DNA of 30,281 bases, from positions 1 to 30,281 of IMG/VR virus record IMGVR_UViG_3300030419_005552; one strand, given 5' to 3'. Numbering within the stretch: the first letter of the stretch is position 1; every line of letters starts with the position of its first letter. The notes below the pieces were generated by a model, which saw only the letters and a program-made list of their open reading frames with translations, was not told the origin of the DNA and made no database searches. A program made the position numbers and the translations under genes. This document shows, in pieces, positions 1-7,441 of the stretch. This DNA comes from a virus.

Positions 1-1653
1 GATACCCGCTTGGAATATCTGTCCTTCGTGACCTTCGGCAGCCATGGTCCAGCCAAACTTAGTCGGCTTCTGAACCATTGAATTAACGTGAACTGCAGAG
101 CCGGTCACGAGATTGTGCTTAATTCCATATGCGCGATCATAGAAGTTAGCGGAACCAGAAAGCAAAGAGAAGCCTCTCGGGCGGATTGGGCCCTCATAAC
201 CAAATGGTACGGCTGTCTTGTTGACTGGGGTTGCATCAGAATACATTTCTACACGTATATATCTAGAGCGGTTTGGGTTCTCTCCATATCTAACCATGAT
301 TTCGTTAGTTTTGTCATATTCGTAGTAGTAGTCACCAATTACTCTGCCAACAAACTTGTTGGAGTTTCTGTCCAAGTTACATCCTTGGAAGTACTCAAGT
401 CGACCAGTTGTGGACAGCTTTGAGTCCAAACTTCCCATGGTACGAACCTCAACATCGAAAGTTGCGTATCCGCCATCATATGTGGCCGGAGTAATGTTGG
501 AAATAGATACCTTGATGTTCTTTTGAATATACTCTCCGGCATCTGTGGCGCAGAACCTAAACAGTCTTTCGCATCTTGAAGTATCTGCCGCGTCAAACGT
601 TGAAGAGTCTCCATCAAGATCCTGAGAGAAGATCCAGCCAGTTTTTGCATATTGGAAATCAGACTGCATTCTGTGATTTCCTTCCGCGGAGCTGGCGGTG
701 CTACCGGACGAAAGACACATAATTACACCAAATTGAGCACCTGCAGATGTATCGAGACCGGGGATTGAAGCCACGGCTTCCTCGTAGGTCTCGCCAAGCC
801 AATACTTTTGTGTGTTGGCCGAAGAGTTTAGGGCTCCATTACATGAAATCGGGTCTACGTTTAAAGATTCGCGAATATAATTTGTTGAGGTCCTAGTGAA
901 ATCAACAACTGCGGTTTTATATGTTGCGTTATCGCGATCCTTAAATACTAACTTGAACGAGCTTGCATTCACACCAGTAACATCGTCTGATTGCAAAGAA
1001 CTGATCATCATATAGTTGCTCGCTGTCTGAACTGTGCCATACGCATTATCGATCATAGCACTCCCACTAAGAAGGACTGTTCCTTCTGAGAGGTAAAAGA
1101 CCGCACCAAGGGTGCCGCTTATAGTGTACTTGCCAGTTGCTTTTGGTCCGGGCAGAGCGGATGAAGAATTGAATACGAACAAGCCCCATGCGCCGGCGTT
1201 ATTGCTGAGCAGAGTGCCCGGGTTTGCGGCGGCGCCACCGGTTGTCTGAGTATACCAACCTGCTTTAGCAGAGTCAGTAGATGCATTCGAAGGGCTCATG
1301 CCCAAAAGACGAACAGTTGTGGCAGGCGAAGCTTGCGATTTTAAGTATGACTCGGCACCATAAGCTGCGTATGTTGGACCTTGATAATTTCCGAGTCTCC
1401 AGACATCGACTTTTCCGCCAGTTCTGGTCTTCGATACTTCACTCGGCGGTTTTCCAGTTCCGTCAATTGGGTTTCCGAAAAATGTAGTCCAATCGCTCCA
1501 GTTATCCACGGCGACCGGTCGCATCGCGGGTCCATGCTCTGTTCGACCAATAATAATCGGCCCGTCAGCAGGACGAGGGTTTTCTCTAATAGATTCATCC
1601 ACTTCCGCGATAAAAACGCCGGGGGATAAAAATTTGAATTTTTCAACTGCCAT
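1..1653 (-). CDS. Tail sheath protein, gp18-like (3' end outside window)
   Basis: This gene would encode the contractile tail sheath subunit that polymerises around the tail tube. The frame is open for 551 codons from an ATG at 1653 to the window edge with no stop; I read the in-frame triplets over most of its length to check this. The N-terminus, MAVEKFKFLSPGVFIAEVDES, has the FLSPGV start that is characteristic of phage tail sheath proteins. T4 gp18 is about 660 aa, so roughly the last sixth is probably missing. A GGAG ribosome site (aaggagccacaaaacc) precedes the ATG. It follows neck and sheath-terminator candidates, matching T4 order 13-14-15-(16-17)-18. The middle part is Ser/Thr/Ala rich, as expected for the variable outer domains of sheath proteins. 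A tail tube gene probably lies just beyond the left edge. Confidence 0.85.
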   Translation of the reverse strand, partial: MAVEKFKFLSPGVFIAEVDESIRENPRPADGPIIIGRTEHGPAMRPVAVDNWSDWTTFFGNPIDGTGKPPSEVSKTRTGGKVDVWRLGNYQGPTYAAYGAESYLKSQASPATTVRLLGMSPSNASTDSAKAGWYTQTTGGAAANPGTLLSNNAGAWGLFVFNSSSALPGPKATGKYTISGTLGAVFYLSEGTVLLSGSAMIDNAYGTVQTASNYMMISSLQSDDVTGVNASSFKLVFKDRDNATYKTAVVDFTRTSTNYIRESLNVDPISCNGALNSSANTQKYWLGETYEEAVASIPGLDTSAGAQFGVIMCLSSGSTASSAEGNHRMQSDFQYAKTGWIFSQDLDGDSSTFDAADTSRCERLFRFCATDAGEYIQKNIKVSISNITPATYDGGYATFDVEVRTMGSLDSKLSTTGRLEYFQGCNLDRNSNKFVGRVIGDYYYEYDKTNEIMVRYGENPNRSRYIRVEMYSDATPVNKTAVPFGYEGPIRPRGFSLLSGSANFYDRAYGIKHNLVTGSAVHVNSMVQKPTKFGWTMAAEGHEGQIFQAGI

Positions 1654-1690
1654 GGTTTTGTGGCTCCTTCGTAACAGTAAATCTCACTAT

Positions 1691-1700
1691 CTAAGTAGTT
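1691..1700. promoter_or_regulatory. Recurrent intergenic motif (AAGTAGT variant) upstream of sheath gene
   Basis: Plus-strand ctaagtagtt, 38 nt from the sheath start. It is a variant of the AARTAGT motif found in eight other intergenic gaps of this window. Promoter function is inference. Confidence 0.35.
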
Positions 1701-1722
1701 ACAATATAATCTAAAAGACACT

Positions 1723-2568
1723 TCACTCTTTATAAAATCTTCCGTCGTCTTCGTTGGGGTGCTTATCTCCAATCAATATTCTTTCTCGCGGCATTCTAAC
1801 CTCGACCACTGATTGCTTTTTCTCCACCTCTAAGTACTCCGAGTTTTTGTCGTCATTCAGCAAATAACCCAACACTCTAATTTCAATAGAAGTTTCATAC
1901 ATCTTCTCATCGTCGCCCATGCTCGTTATATTATTATTTGCAGTATAATCTGTTGATATAAATGCTTCATACTTGTGCGGCTCGGCGCCTATCATAAAGC
2001 CGTTTATCTGGCCCGGATGTTTAAGTATGGGCGTGAGAATTTCATTTATTTGCTGTTGATATTGTGCTTTTATGAGGATCTTATACTGAACATTAACGTG
2101 TATCGGTGGCGGCATCGTATATGTCTCATAAACCACCTTGTTGTTATTTTTTCGAATGTAGTATGGCGATTTTGTATTTTCAATGCTATTTTTAGCTGCT
2201 GAATACTTTGTGGTCTCAAGCGGGCTGATCTTTTTTGCTAAAATAAACGCGTTGGAGGTGCCCCCTTTGGTGTCAGCAGTAATATTGCTGTAATAAGCAC
2301 CTCTTTTCTCTTTATTGACCGATGTTCTCTCCACAGTCATGACTGGAAGATTGATATTTCCGTTGCTGTCTCTGAGATTGACGTCGTTTTTTGATTGAAA
2401 CGTTCTTTCGGCTCCAGCCCAAAGGACGGGTACTTGCTTCCATCCATCCGGATAGGTTGCAAAAATCTCCATACTCTCCGTAACCCACCTATAGAGCGCT
2501 CGATCGATCGTCTCAAGGGTCGACTTAGGGATCAATATAGGATCGTGTCTTGAATTATCAACTGGCAT
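1723..2568 (-). CDS. Tail sheath terminator/stabiliser candidate, gp15-like
   Basis: This is probably the tail-completion protein that caps the sheath and tube at the head-proximal end. The 281-aa product starts MPVDNSRHDPILIPKS. I chose the ATG at 2568 over an upstream ATG at 2634 because an AGAGGAAG site precedes it and it overlaps the previous gene by only 11 nt. The segments VPVLWAGAERTF, LPVMTVERTS and YKILIKAQYQQQINEILTPIL resemble the layout of T4 gp15 (a VPITYAS-like strand, LPRINL, then YELSIFTRYEDDMFQIVEQILPYF). That resemblance was judged by eye. Position between a gp14-like gene and the sheath gene supports the call. The protein is hydrophilic, with a charged C-terminus. Confidence 0.6.
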   Translation of the reverse strand: MPVDNSRHDPILIPKSTLETIDRALYRWVTESMEIFATYPDGWKQVPVLWAGAERTFQSKNDVNLRDSNGNINLPVMTVERTSVNKEKRGAYYSNITADTKGGTSNAFILAKKISPLETTKYSAAKNSIENTKSPYYIRKNNNKVVYETYTMPPPIHVNVQYKILIKAQYQQQINEILTPILKHPGQINGFMIGAEPHKYEAFISTDYTANNNITSMGDDEKMYETSIEIRVLGYLLNDDKNSEYLEVEKKQSVVEVRMPRERILIGDKHPNEDDGRFYKE

Positions 2569-3058
2569 CGAAATAGCTTCCTCTTGATCTAGTGCATACT
2601 GCGGTAATCTCAAATGATTGATCAACTTGACCAAATAGCGGTTTTGGTTCCTTCAAGGTTGTGATCTCATAGTACTGATCACCATAATAAACGAAATCAC
2701 CCACCCTTGTGTAGAGGTTTTGATCCTCCGATAAACGCCTTTTGTGGAAATGGACAACGATTTGAGAGCTAAAATCAACGTGCAGTCCTTCAACATATCC
2801 AAAAGTAGACGCACTCTCGTCCCAATCAACCAGAACATATACTCTTATAGGCGATAAAAATGTCTTTTGAATCGATTCCCCATAAACATCATGAAAATTT
2901 GTCCTATCCATGTCAATAGGATAGTAAAGGATCTGCTGGCCAATGACTTTTTCAATTAATTCGTCATTTACCTGCTTTACAAGGTCTCTTTCTTTCTTCC
3001 CCAAAAATAAGGGAGGGGGCGGATTTTTTGGTCGGGACCATTCGTCATCAAATGCCAT
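2558..3058 (-). CDS. Neck protein candidate, gp14-like
   Basis: The 166-aa product starts MAFDDEWSRPKNPPPPLF and contains GQQILYYPIDMDRTNFHDVY followed by beta-rich segments (PIRVYVLVDWDE, VGDFVYYGDQYYEITTL). The pattern GQxxxYYPI...TNFHxxYGE is one I associate with neck or head-closure proteins of marine T4-like phages. T4 gp14 joins the head to the tail and is longer (256 aa). The gene starts 5 nt after the stop of the gp13-like gene and overlaps the gp15-like gene by 11 nt, so the three are probably co-translated. A head-tail joining role follows mainly from position and length. A generic adaptor or head-closure protein is the alternative. Confidence 0.5.
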   Translation of the reverse strand: MAFDDEWSRPKNPPPPLFLGKKERDLVKQVNDELIEKVIGQQILYYPIDMDRTNFHDVYGESIQKTFLSPIRVYVLVDWDESASTFGYVEGLHVDFSSQIVVHFHKRRLSEDQNLYTRVGDFVYYGDQYYEITTLKEPKPLFGQVDQSFEITAVCTRSRGSYFDAS

Positions 3059-3063
3059 CTATA

Positions 3064-4341
3064 TTACCCCACATAAATCGGCAGCGGTGATCTACGTATA
3101 GTTTCTTCTACCGCGGCGACCTTTTCTGAATCTGTTTTCGCCAGTTCTGCGTACTCCGTGCTTTGCAGCATCTCTGATAGTTTGTCTTTCAATTGTTGTT
3201 GCTCTTCTTTCGCTTGGGAGAGCAAATCCGTTGCATTTAATGTAACACTGTCTCCCGGAATAGGAATGGAGGCAAATTTTCCTCTAATTTGACCCAGCAT
3301 CTCTTTGCAAAGAGCTAAGGCGAACTTTCTAATCCACTGCTTGCCTATTGCATTAATGTTGGCATATGGCACGTTGTCAAAGGGAAGTGTGTTTAGATTG
3401 TTAACCCCCTCAACGCCATCGTCATATGTATTGTCGCTCTCAAAGGCGTCCGTGTCAACCCTAAATCTCACCCATATCCGATCTAGATGCCCTGTATAGA
3501 ACTGATGTGCGGTTGGGGTCGGATACAGCCTAATTTTATTGTTCATGATCTCATAAGAATAATGTGACGTTCTGGTATACAGTGAATCTTCGTACATTAT
3601 TGCTTGCATCTTGTTTTGCCACGTTGGAATCACCTCAAAAGTAGAATCATCCGCATATTGTCCATATGTCGAATAGTTTCCAACAACGCCAATACCGCCA
3701 TAATATCCATAAAATCTCCACATGGCAACTGGAGACTTATAAAACACTTTATCGATGATAATTCTGTTATCTTTTACTTTTCCGGAGTAATCGACGGCTG
3801 AACCTTCATCATTTACGCCAGAAGCCGATGAACTGGATATTATAGACTGGATATCGTAATCTTGTTGATCTGTAACGGTTTTAAACGAAGCGGAATAGAA
3901 CGGGGTCACGCCTCCTTGGCCGGCCATGGTTGATAACCCATCACCAACCCTGTTGGCATACGCTAATTTAAATTTCGAGAATTTTAAATTCGCAGAAGTA
4001 GGACCCTCGGTAAGATCTCCCTTATGGTCAAACGTACCAGTGGTATTCCCAAGAGCATCCGATAAGATGTTCTTTCCTTGGTGAAGGTTGACAATATACG
4101 AGTATTCCAACACCGCTTCTTCATATGCAGCATACACATTCGCGGTCGTGATCTCGATATCCACAACATCGCCGCCCAATTTTCTATATACGTATCCTAC
4201 TTGGGCTGTGGCTCCTGACAAAAAGTCAGAAGAGCCGGTGTAAATGCCAAAAGGCACCGATCCGGATACATCACCATATGTTCCAGTTGATGGAAGTATT
4301 ACCGCACTTGTTTGCGATATGGGTTTTAAATTGGCTGGCAC
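3064..4341 (-). CDS. Neck/head-completion structural protein candidate, gp13-like
   Basis: The 425-aa product begins at a GTG (MPANLKPISQTSAVILPSTG) preceded by a strong AGGAGG site, and no ATG fits better. The central part is aromatic and beta-rich (VAMWRFYGYYGG, YSYEIMNNKIRLYPTPT). The C-terminal part is helical, with IRKFALALCKEMLGQIRGKF, SIPIPGDSVTLNATDLL and a coiled-coil-like Gln/Glu stretch, ending SPLPIYVG. The helical C-terminus with the IP.PG motif resembles proteins annotated as gp13 neck proteins in marine T4-like phages. It is longer than T4 gp13 (309 aa). Its place at the head of a 13-14-15-18-like series supports a neck role. The exact T4 equivalence is uncertain. Confidence 0.5.
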   Translation of the reverse strand: MPANLKPISQTSAVILPSTGTYGDVSGSVPFGIYTGSSDFLSGATAQVGYVYRKLGGDVVDIEITTANVYAAYEEAVLEYSYIVNLHQGKNILSDALGNTTGTFDHKGDLTEGPTSANLKFSKFKLAYANRVGDGLSTMAGQGGVTPFYSASFKTVTDQQDYDIQSIISSSSASGVNDEGSAVDYSGKVKDNRIIIDKVFYKSPVAMWRFYGYYGGIGVVGNYSTYGQYADDSTFEVIPTWQNKMQAIMYEDSLYTRTSHYSYEIMNNKIRLYPTPTAHQFYTGHLDRIWVRFRVDTDAFESDNTYDDGVEGVNNLNTLPFDNVPYANINAIGKQWIRKFALALCKEMLGQIRGKFASIPIPGDSVTLNATDLLSQAKEEQQQLKDKLSEMLQSTEYAELAKTDSEKVAAVEETIRRSPLPIYVG

Positions 4342-4359
4342 GCACAGATCCTCCTACTA

Positions 4360-4371
4360 AATAAATAGTTA
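4360..4371. promoter_or_regulatory. Recurrent intergenic motif upstream of gp13-like gene
   Basis: Plus-strand aataaatagtta, about 20 nt from the GTG start of the gp13-like gene, just upstream of its AGGAGG site. It is one of nine related intergenic sites with core AARTAGT. Its function is inferred. Confidence 0.4.
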
Positions 4372-4402
4372 GCAAAACACAAAGCCCAAGTCTTATACTG
4401 TT

Positions 4403-4747
4403 TTATGAAGACTTATTAGTGGAGCTTTTGGTTTTTCGTGCGGTAGTGCGTGTGCTTTTTGTCGTTTTTGGCGTCTTTGCGCTATTTTTTACCACATTTT
4501 TATTAGTTGTAGTTTTTGTGGTTTTTGTGGCCTTGGTTTCGATCTCGGAGGTCGTTCCAGTGCTAGCCGTAGCTGCAACAGTTTCTGTTACTGGTGGCTC
4601 AATTTCCACAACATTAGTTTGGATTGGAGTGGTCACATCAACAGTTGGGGTGACCACTGTGTTTATCTGTGCTCCACCATATGCCGGATGGCTGCTATAC
4701 TTGCTGTTAAATTTTTGACTGGTGTTCAGTCTGCGTTTCTTACCCAT
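4403..4747 (-). CDS. Small Thr/Lys-rich protein, unknown function
   Basis: The 114-aa product starts MGKKRRLNTSQKFNSKYSS after a clear AGGAG site. It has three parts: a basic N-terminus with a short Tyr/His/Pro patch (residues 1-27), a Val/Thr/Pro-rich middle, and a tail from about residue 70 made almost only of Thr, Lys, Ser and Asn (TKATKTTKTTTNKN and similar). The tail resembles histone H1-like or linker sequences and is probably disordered. I do not recognise a family. It lies between the candidate decoration protein (behind a terminator) and the neck genes and has its own upstream AAATAGT motif. DNA binding or a virion linker role is possible, but neither can be shown here. Confidence 0.7.
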   Translation of the reverse strand: MGKKRRLNTSQKFNSKYSSHPAYGGAQINTVVTPTVDVTTPIQTNVVEIEPPVTETVAATASTGTTSEIETKATKTTKTTTNKNVVKNSAKTPKTTKSTRTTARKTKSSTNKSS

Positions 4748-4766
4748 GGGTATCTCCTGTGTATGT

Positions 4767-4777
4767 AATAAATAGTT
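4767..4777. promoter_or_regulatory. Recurrent intergenic motif upstream of Thr/Lys-rich gene
   Basis: Plus-strand aataaatagtt, 20 nt from the ATG at 4747 and between the terminator at 4847-4879 and the gene. Placement right after a terminator fits a promoter restarting transcription, but this is inferred. Confidence 0.45.
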
Positions 4778-4846
4778 CTCTTTTCACAAAACGAAAAATC
4801 TCAAAAAATTGCCGGCGGTATTTTTCAGGGGATCGCCATTTTCAAT

Positions 4847-4879
4847 AAAAACCCCCCAATCCAAAAAGGAAAGGGGGGC
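4847..4879 (-). terminator. Intrinsic terminator after the candidate decoration gene
   Basis: Read on the minus strand, GCCCCCC pairs with GGGGGG across a 15-nt loop region that itself contains a possible TCC/GGA pairing, and it is followed directly by TTTTT. It sits about 33 nt after the stop of the gene at 4912-5388. Confidence 0.7.
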
Positions 4880-4911
4880 AAAACATAAAGATATATTTTA
4901 ATTATTTTAGT

Positions 4912-5388
4912 TTAGCTAGTTACCCAAGCAACACCAGACCACGCTGAAATAATGTGCCAGTTGGTTCCGTCACAAATTATCTCGCACTGGTCTCCAACCA
5001 GATGGTTGTCACCAAATCCAAGAATACGATTTGAATGTGCCGCTCTAGTCACAGAACCAGCGCTGACATCTTTCAAATACGTTGCGCCTGTAATAGTGAC
5101 ACCTGATCCAGAATCGACGAGAAGCGATTTCGCGCCAGCGCCGACACAAAGAAATTTGAAAGTCAAGCCAGCACTGGCTGACGGAAGTGTCACCGTAACA
5201 TCGCTAGAAGCGATGTCAAAGCGAATCACTTTGTTGCTGTCTGCAGCAGTCAAAGTGGTATCTTCCGTAACTGTGCTTGGTAAGCCGACTTTCACTCCGT
5301 TGAGTGTGGAATTTGTTAATGATAATTCTCTTTTTAAGTTTTCGAGCAGAGCCTCGGTTCTCGCGAGGCCAATTCTTTTACTTCCCAT
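4912..5388 (-). CDS. Small virion protein candidate (capsid decoration or fibre), fibre-type C-terminal module
   Basis: The 158-aa product starts MGSKRIGLARTEALLENLKR after a GGAGGG site. The first 33 residues look helical. The rest is beta-rich: VTVTLPSASAG, FKFLCVGAG, then GDQCEIICDGTNWHIISAW near the end. This LPSAS...DGTNW layout matches the C-terminal module of four fibre-like genes between 12.8 and 17.3 kb. The gene follows the major capsid protein gene and is set apart by terminators on both sides and its own AAATAGT motif, which suggests strong independent expression. T4 places no hoc/soc gene here, so a decoration role is inferred from position only. A short fibre or capsid-attached spike is the alternative. 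Confidence 0.7.
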   Translation of the reverse strand: MGSKRIGLARTEALLENLKRELSLTNSTLNGVKVGLPSTVTEDTTLTAADSNKVIRFDIASSDVTVTLPSASAGLTFKFLCVGAGAKSLLVDSGSGVTITGATYLKDVSAGSVTRAAHSNRILGFGDNHLVGDQCEIICDGTNWHIISAWSGVAWVTS

Positions 5389-5431
5389 AGTTTAAAACCC
5401 TCCATTTATAATCATGTCAAAAACATTAGGA

Positions 5432-5447
5432 TGAACCTTTCGGTTCC
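5432..5447 (-). promoter_or_regulatory. Short GNRA hairpin in the leader of the gene at 4912-5388
   Basis: On the minus strand GAACC-GAAA-GGTTC forms a 5-bp stem with a GAAA tetraloop. It lies just downstream of the motif at 5450-5460 and about 45 nt before the start codon, so it would be near the 5' end of a transcript starting there. A role in mRNA stability is conjecture. Confidence 0.35.
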
Positions 5448-5449
5448 TT

Positions 5450-5460
5450 TATAAATAGTT
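5450..5460. promoter_or_regulatory. Recurrent intergenic motif (TATAAATAGTT)
   Basis: Plus-strand tataaatagtt, 62 nt from the ATG at 5388. Read on the plus strand it contains TATAAATA, the T4 late promoter -10 sequence. On the gene strand it reads AACTATTTATA. Confidence 0.45.
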
Positions 5461-5564
5461 GTATGGATGTTTATAAATTTTGCCAACAGGCTCGATGTGC
5501 GCGTTTTTCAGCTATTTGTAGAGTGTTTATATCAATTGTTTATTTATTCTATTGCAGAAACAGG

Positions 5565-5592
5565 AAAGCCCCCGTTAAAAAACGAGGGCTTT
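5565..5592 (-). terminator. Hairpin terminator after the major capsid gene
   Basis: A 12-bp stem (AAAGCCCTCGTT / AACGGGGGCTTT on the minus strand, one G-U wobble) with a 4-nt loop of T, 25 nt after the major capsid stop. The run of T after the stem is poor (CCTGTTT), so termination or mRNA 3' protection are both possible. Confidence 0.65.
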
Positions 5593-5617
5593 GCACTGTA
5601 GTTTACTATGCTAATGT

Positions 5618-7420
5618 TTAGCTAGTGGCACCAGAGGAGCCAACGAGACCACGCACAACGACTAGACCGTACATATCTGGACGAACCATCTTCTTCGCGT
5701 AACGGGTCATGACACCCTTACGTGGCACGAAGTCTTCAGGTCCGAAGATCGTAGGTGTAGTTTGCAGCGGCACGTATGGCGCGTACACATATCCACTTTC
5801 AAGGAAAGAGGATCCGCGACGTCCGACAAGGACAACGTTGCGAAGGAAGTAAGGATCAACAATAACGTCGAACTTCTTACTCAGCGCACCGACCTTAACG
5901 GCACCAACGGAACCGGACTCATCGTCAGCAGTGACGGAAGCGCGGAATCCAGCGGTGAACTCAAGGACGTTAGCAATCTCCGGTCCGCAGACGATGAAGT
6001 TTGCTCCGCCGCGAAGAGTCTTGCGGTGGATTGCAGCGGAAACATCGTTAATTGTCTCAACGAGTGTCTCATACCATTCACTAACCGTACCGGTGAAGTC
6101 AGGGGCAGCAGAGCTAGCACCAACCTCATTACCAGTGGTACGATCAAGGAATTGGCCCGGGTTACGTGACCAGTAGTAAGTACCTGCTGTAGCACCGCCG
6201 ACAAGGTCAGCAAGGATCTCGCGATCAATCTCAAGAGCAATCTGCTCAGAGAGGATGCTTGTCAACTCAACCTCTGCATCAAGGTTGTGGTAGGCGTTAA
6301 GGTCTTGACCTAACTCCGGAGTCCACTTAGCCTTGAGCTTCTTGGTTTGAGCGGTAACAGCAATACTGTCTACCTTGATGTCGATCTCTGGGATGAATTC
6401 ACTTCCCTCAAGACCCCATTGGGATGCACCAACAACGGCGCCGAGAGTATCGGCCTTCGAGATGTTATCATCAATTGGGTAATCCAATAGACAAGTTACA
6501 CTAGCACCAACATCGAAGCTAATGCTACTCAAATCAACCGACGACAAGAAGTAGTACTGAAGATTTGGCTCACCAGAACCGGTTGTCTTGGTCAGTCGAC
6601 GAATCTGTCGAGTATCATTCGACGTCAAGGTCGCACCATTAACGAGACCGGGAACACCGCCGTCTGCGGAACCACTATCACAAGATGCAGAGAAGGCTGC
6701 AAGGTTAAGGTAGTCAGCTTGAGTGCTGATAGCAGAACGAGCAACGTCCAAACGCAAAACCCAGCGCGCGGTGGCAGAAGTACTCAACGAAATGAGATCG
6801 GGATCCCAATCAATTGATTTCTTTTGTGCATCAGTTGCACCGGTCAAACTGAATTGAGTGATGCTAATAGAACTAGCGGTCAATGCTGTGGAACCCGTTG
6901 GGGAACCATAGTTATAACCGCGCGCTCCAGCGGTACGAGGACCGCTGAGATCTTCCTTGAGAGACCCAAGAAGATCAACACCACCGGTGATCTGTGCGCC
7001 AACCTGATTAGTACCATAAATGGACTTGTCAGCACCATTGCCTGAACGAGATGCCTTATCCGCTTCGGTACCAATGTTTGGTGAATACACAAAGTCAAGG
7101 AAGAAGATAAGTCCCGAGGGGAGACTCATCGGTTGAACACTAACGAGATCGTTTGCGATCAAACCCGCGAAAACACGACGAACGATTGGGAATGCGACGG
7201 CAGCGAAGCCCTCAACATCACCAGCACTCATCGATGTGCTCTCACGAAGAAGTTCCTTGGCTTGGTTTTCGAGAAGTCTAGACATCGCCTGCTTGTTGCG
7301 ATCGGACTCAAGACCTTCGAGAAGTCCGGTTTTTTCCCACTTAGAAAGTAGGGCGTGACCTTCGGCACGCATATCACGATTGACAACACCTTCGGTCAAT
7401 CTATCGATAATACCAGCCAT
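5618..7420 (-). CDS. Major capsid protein, gp23-like
   Basis: This is the main shell subunit of the head. The 600-aa product begins MAGIIDRLTEGVVNRD after an AAGGAG site. The first 60 residues are charged and helical, and LLENQAKELLRE ends at Glu60 with an L-x-E, so Glu60 is a likely cut site for the gp21-type protease (T4 gp23 is cut after Glu65). The HK97-like fold region follows, with FAAVAFPIVRRVFAGLIAND, then PSGLIFFLDFVY, KWTPELGQDLNAY and LEIDREILADL, all typical of gp23 proteins. It is about 80 aa longer than T4 gp23. The extra length is probably in the Ser/Thr-rich region at residues 170-290. It lies directly after the scaffold gene, as in T4. Confidence 0.93.
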   Translation of the reverse strand: MAGIIDRLTEGVVNRDMRAEGHALLSKWEKTGLLEGLESDRNKQAMSRLLENQAKELLRESTSMSAGDVEGFAAVAFPIVRRVFAGLIANDLVSVQPMSLPSGLIFFLDFVYSPNIGTEADKASRSGNGADKSIYGTNQVGAQITGGVDLLGSLKEDLSGPRTAGARGYNYGSPTGSTALTASSISITQFSLTGATDAQKKSIDWDPDLISLSTSATARWVLRLDVARSAISTQADYLNLAAFSASCDSGSADGGVPGLVNGATLTSNDTRQIRRLTKTTGSGEPNLQYYFLSSVDLSSISFDVGASVTCLLDYPIDDNISKADTLGAVVGASQWGLEGSEFIPEIDIKVDSIAVTAQTKKLKAKWTPELGQDLNAYHNLDAEVELTSILSEQIALEIDREILADLVGGATAGTYYWSRNPGQFLDRTTGNEVGASSAAPDFTGTVSEWYETLVETINDVSAAIHRKTLRGGANFIVCGPEIANVLEFTAGFRASVTADDESGSVGAVKVGALSKKFDVIVDPYFLRNVVLVGRRGSSFLESGYVYAPYVPLQTTPTIFGPEDFVPRKGVMTRYAKKMVRPDMYGLVVVRGLVGSSGATS

Positions 7421-7441
7421 TTTTAATTTCTCCTTTAATTA

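Noticed and set aside
1341-1772. Minus-strand open frame of 143 codons overlapping the sheath start
   Set aside because: It lies in another frame than the sheath gene, whose N-terminus and ribosome site are convincing. The translated product has no phage-like features.
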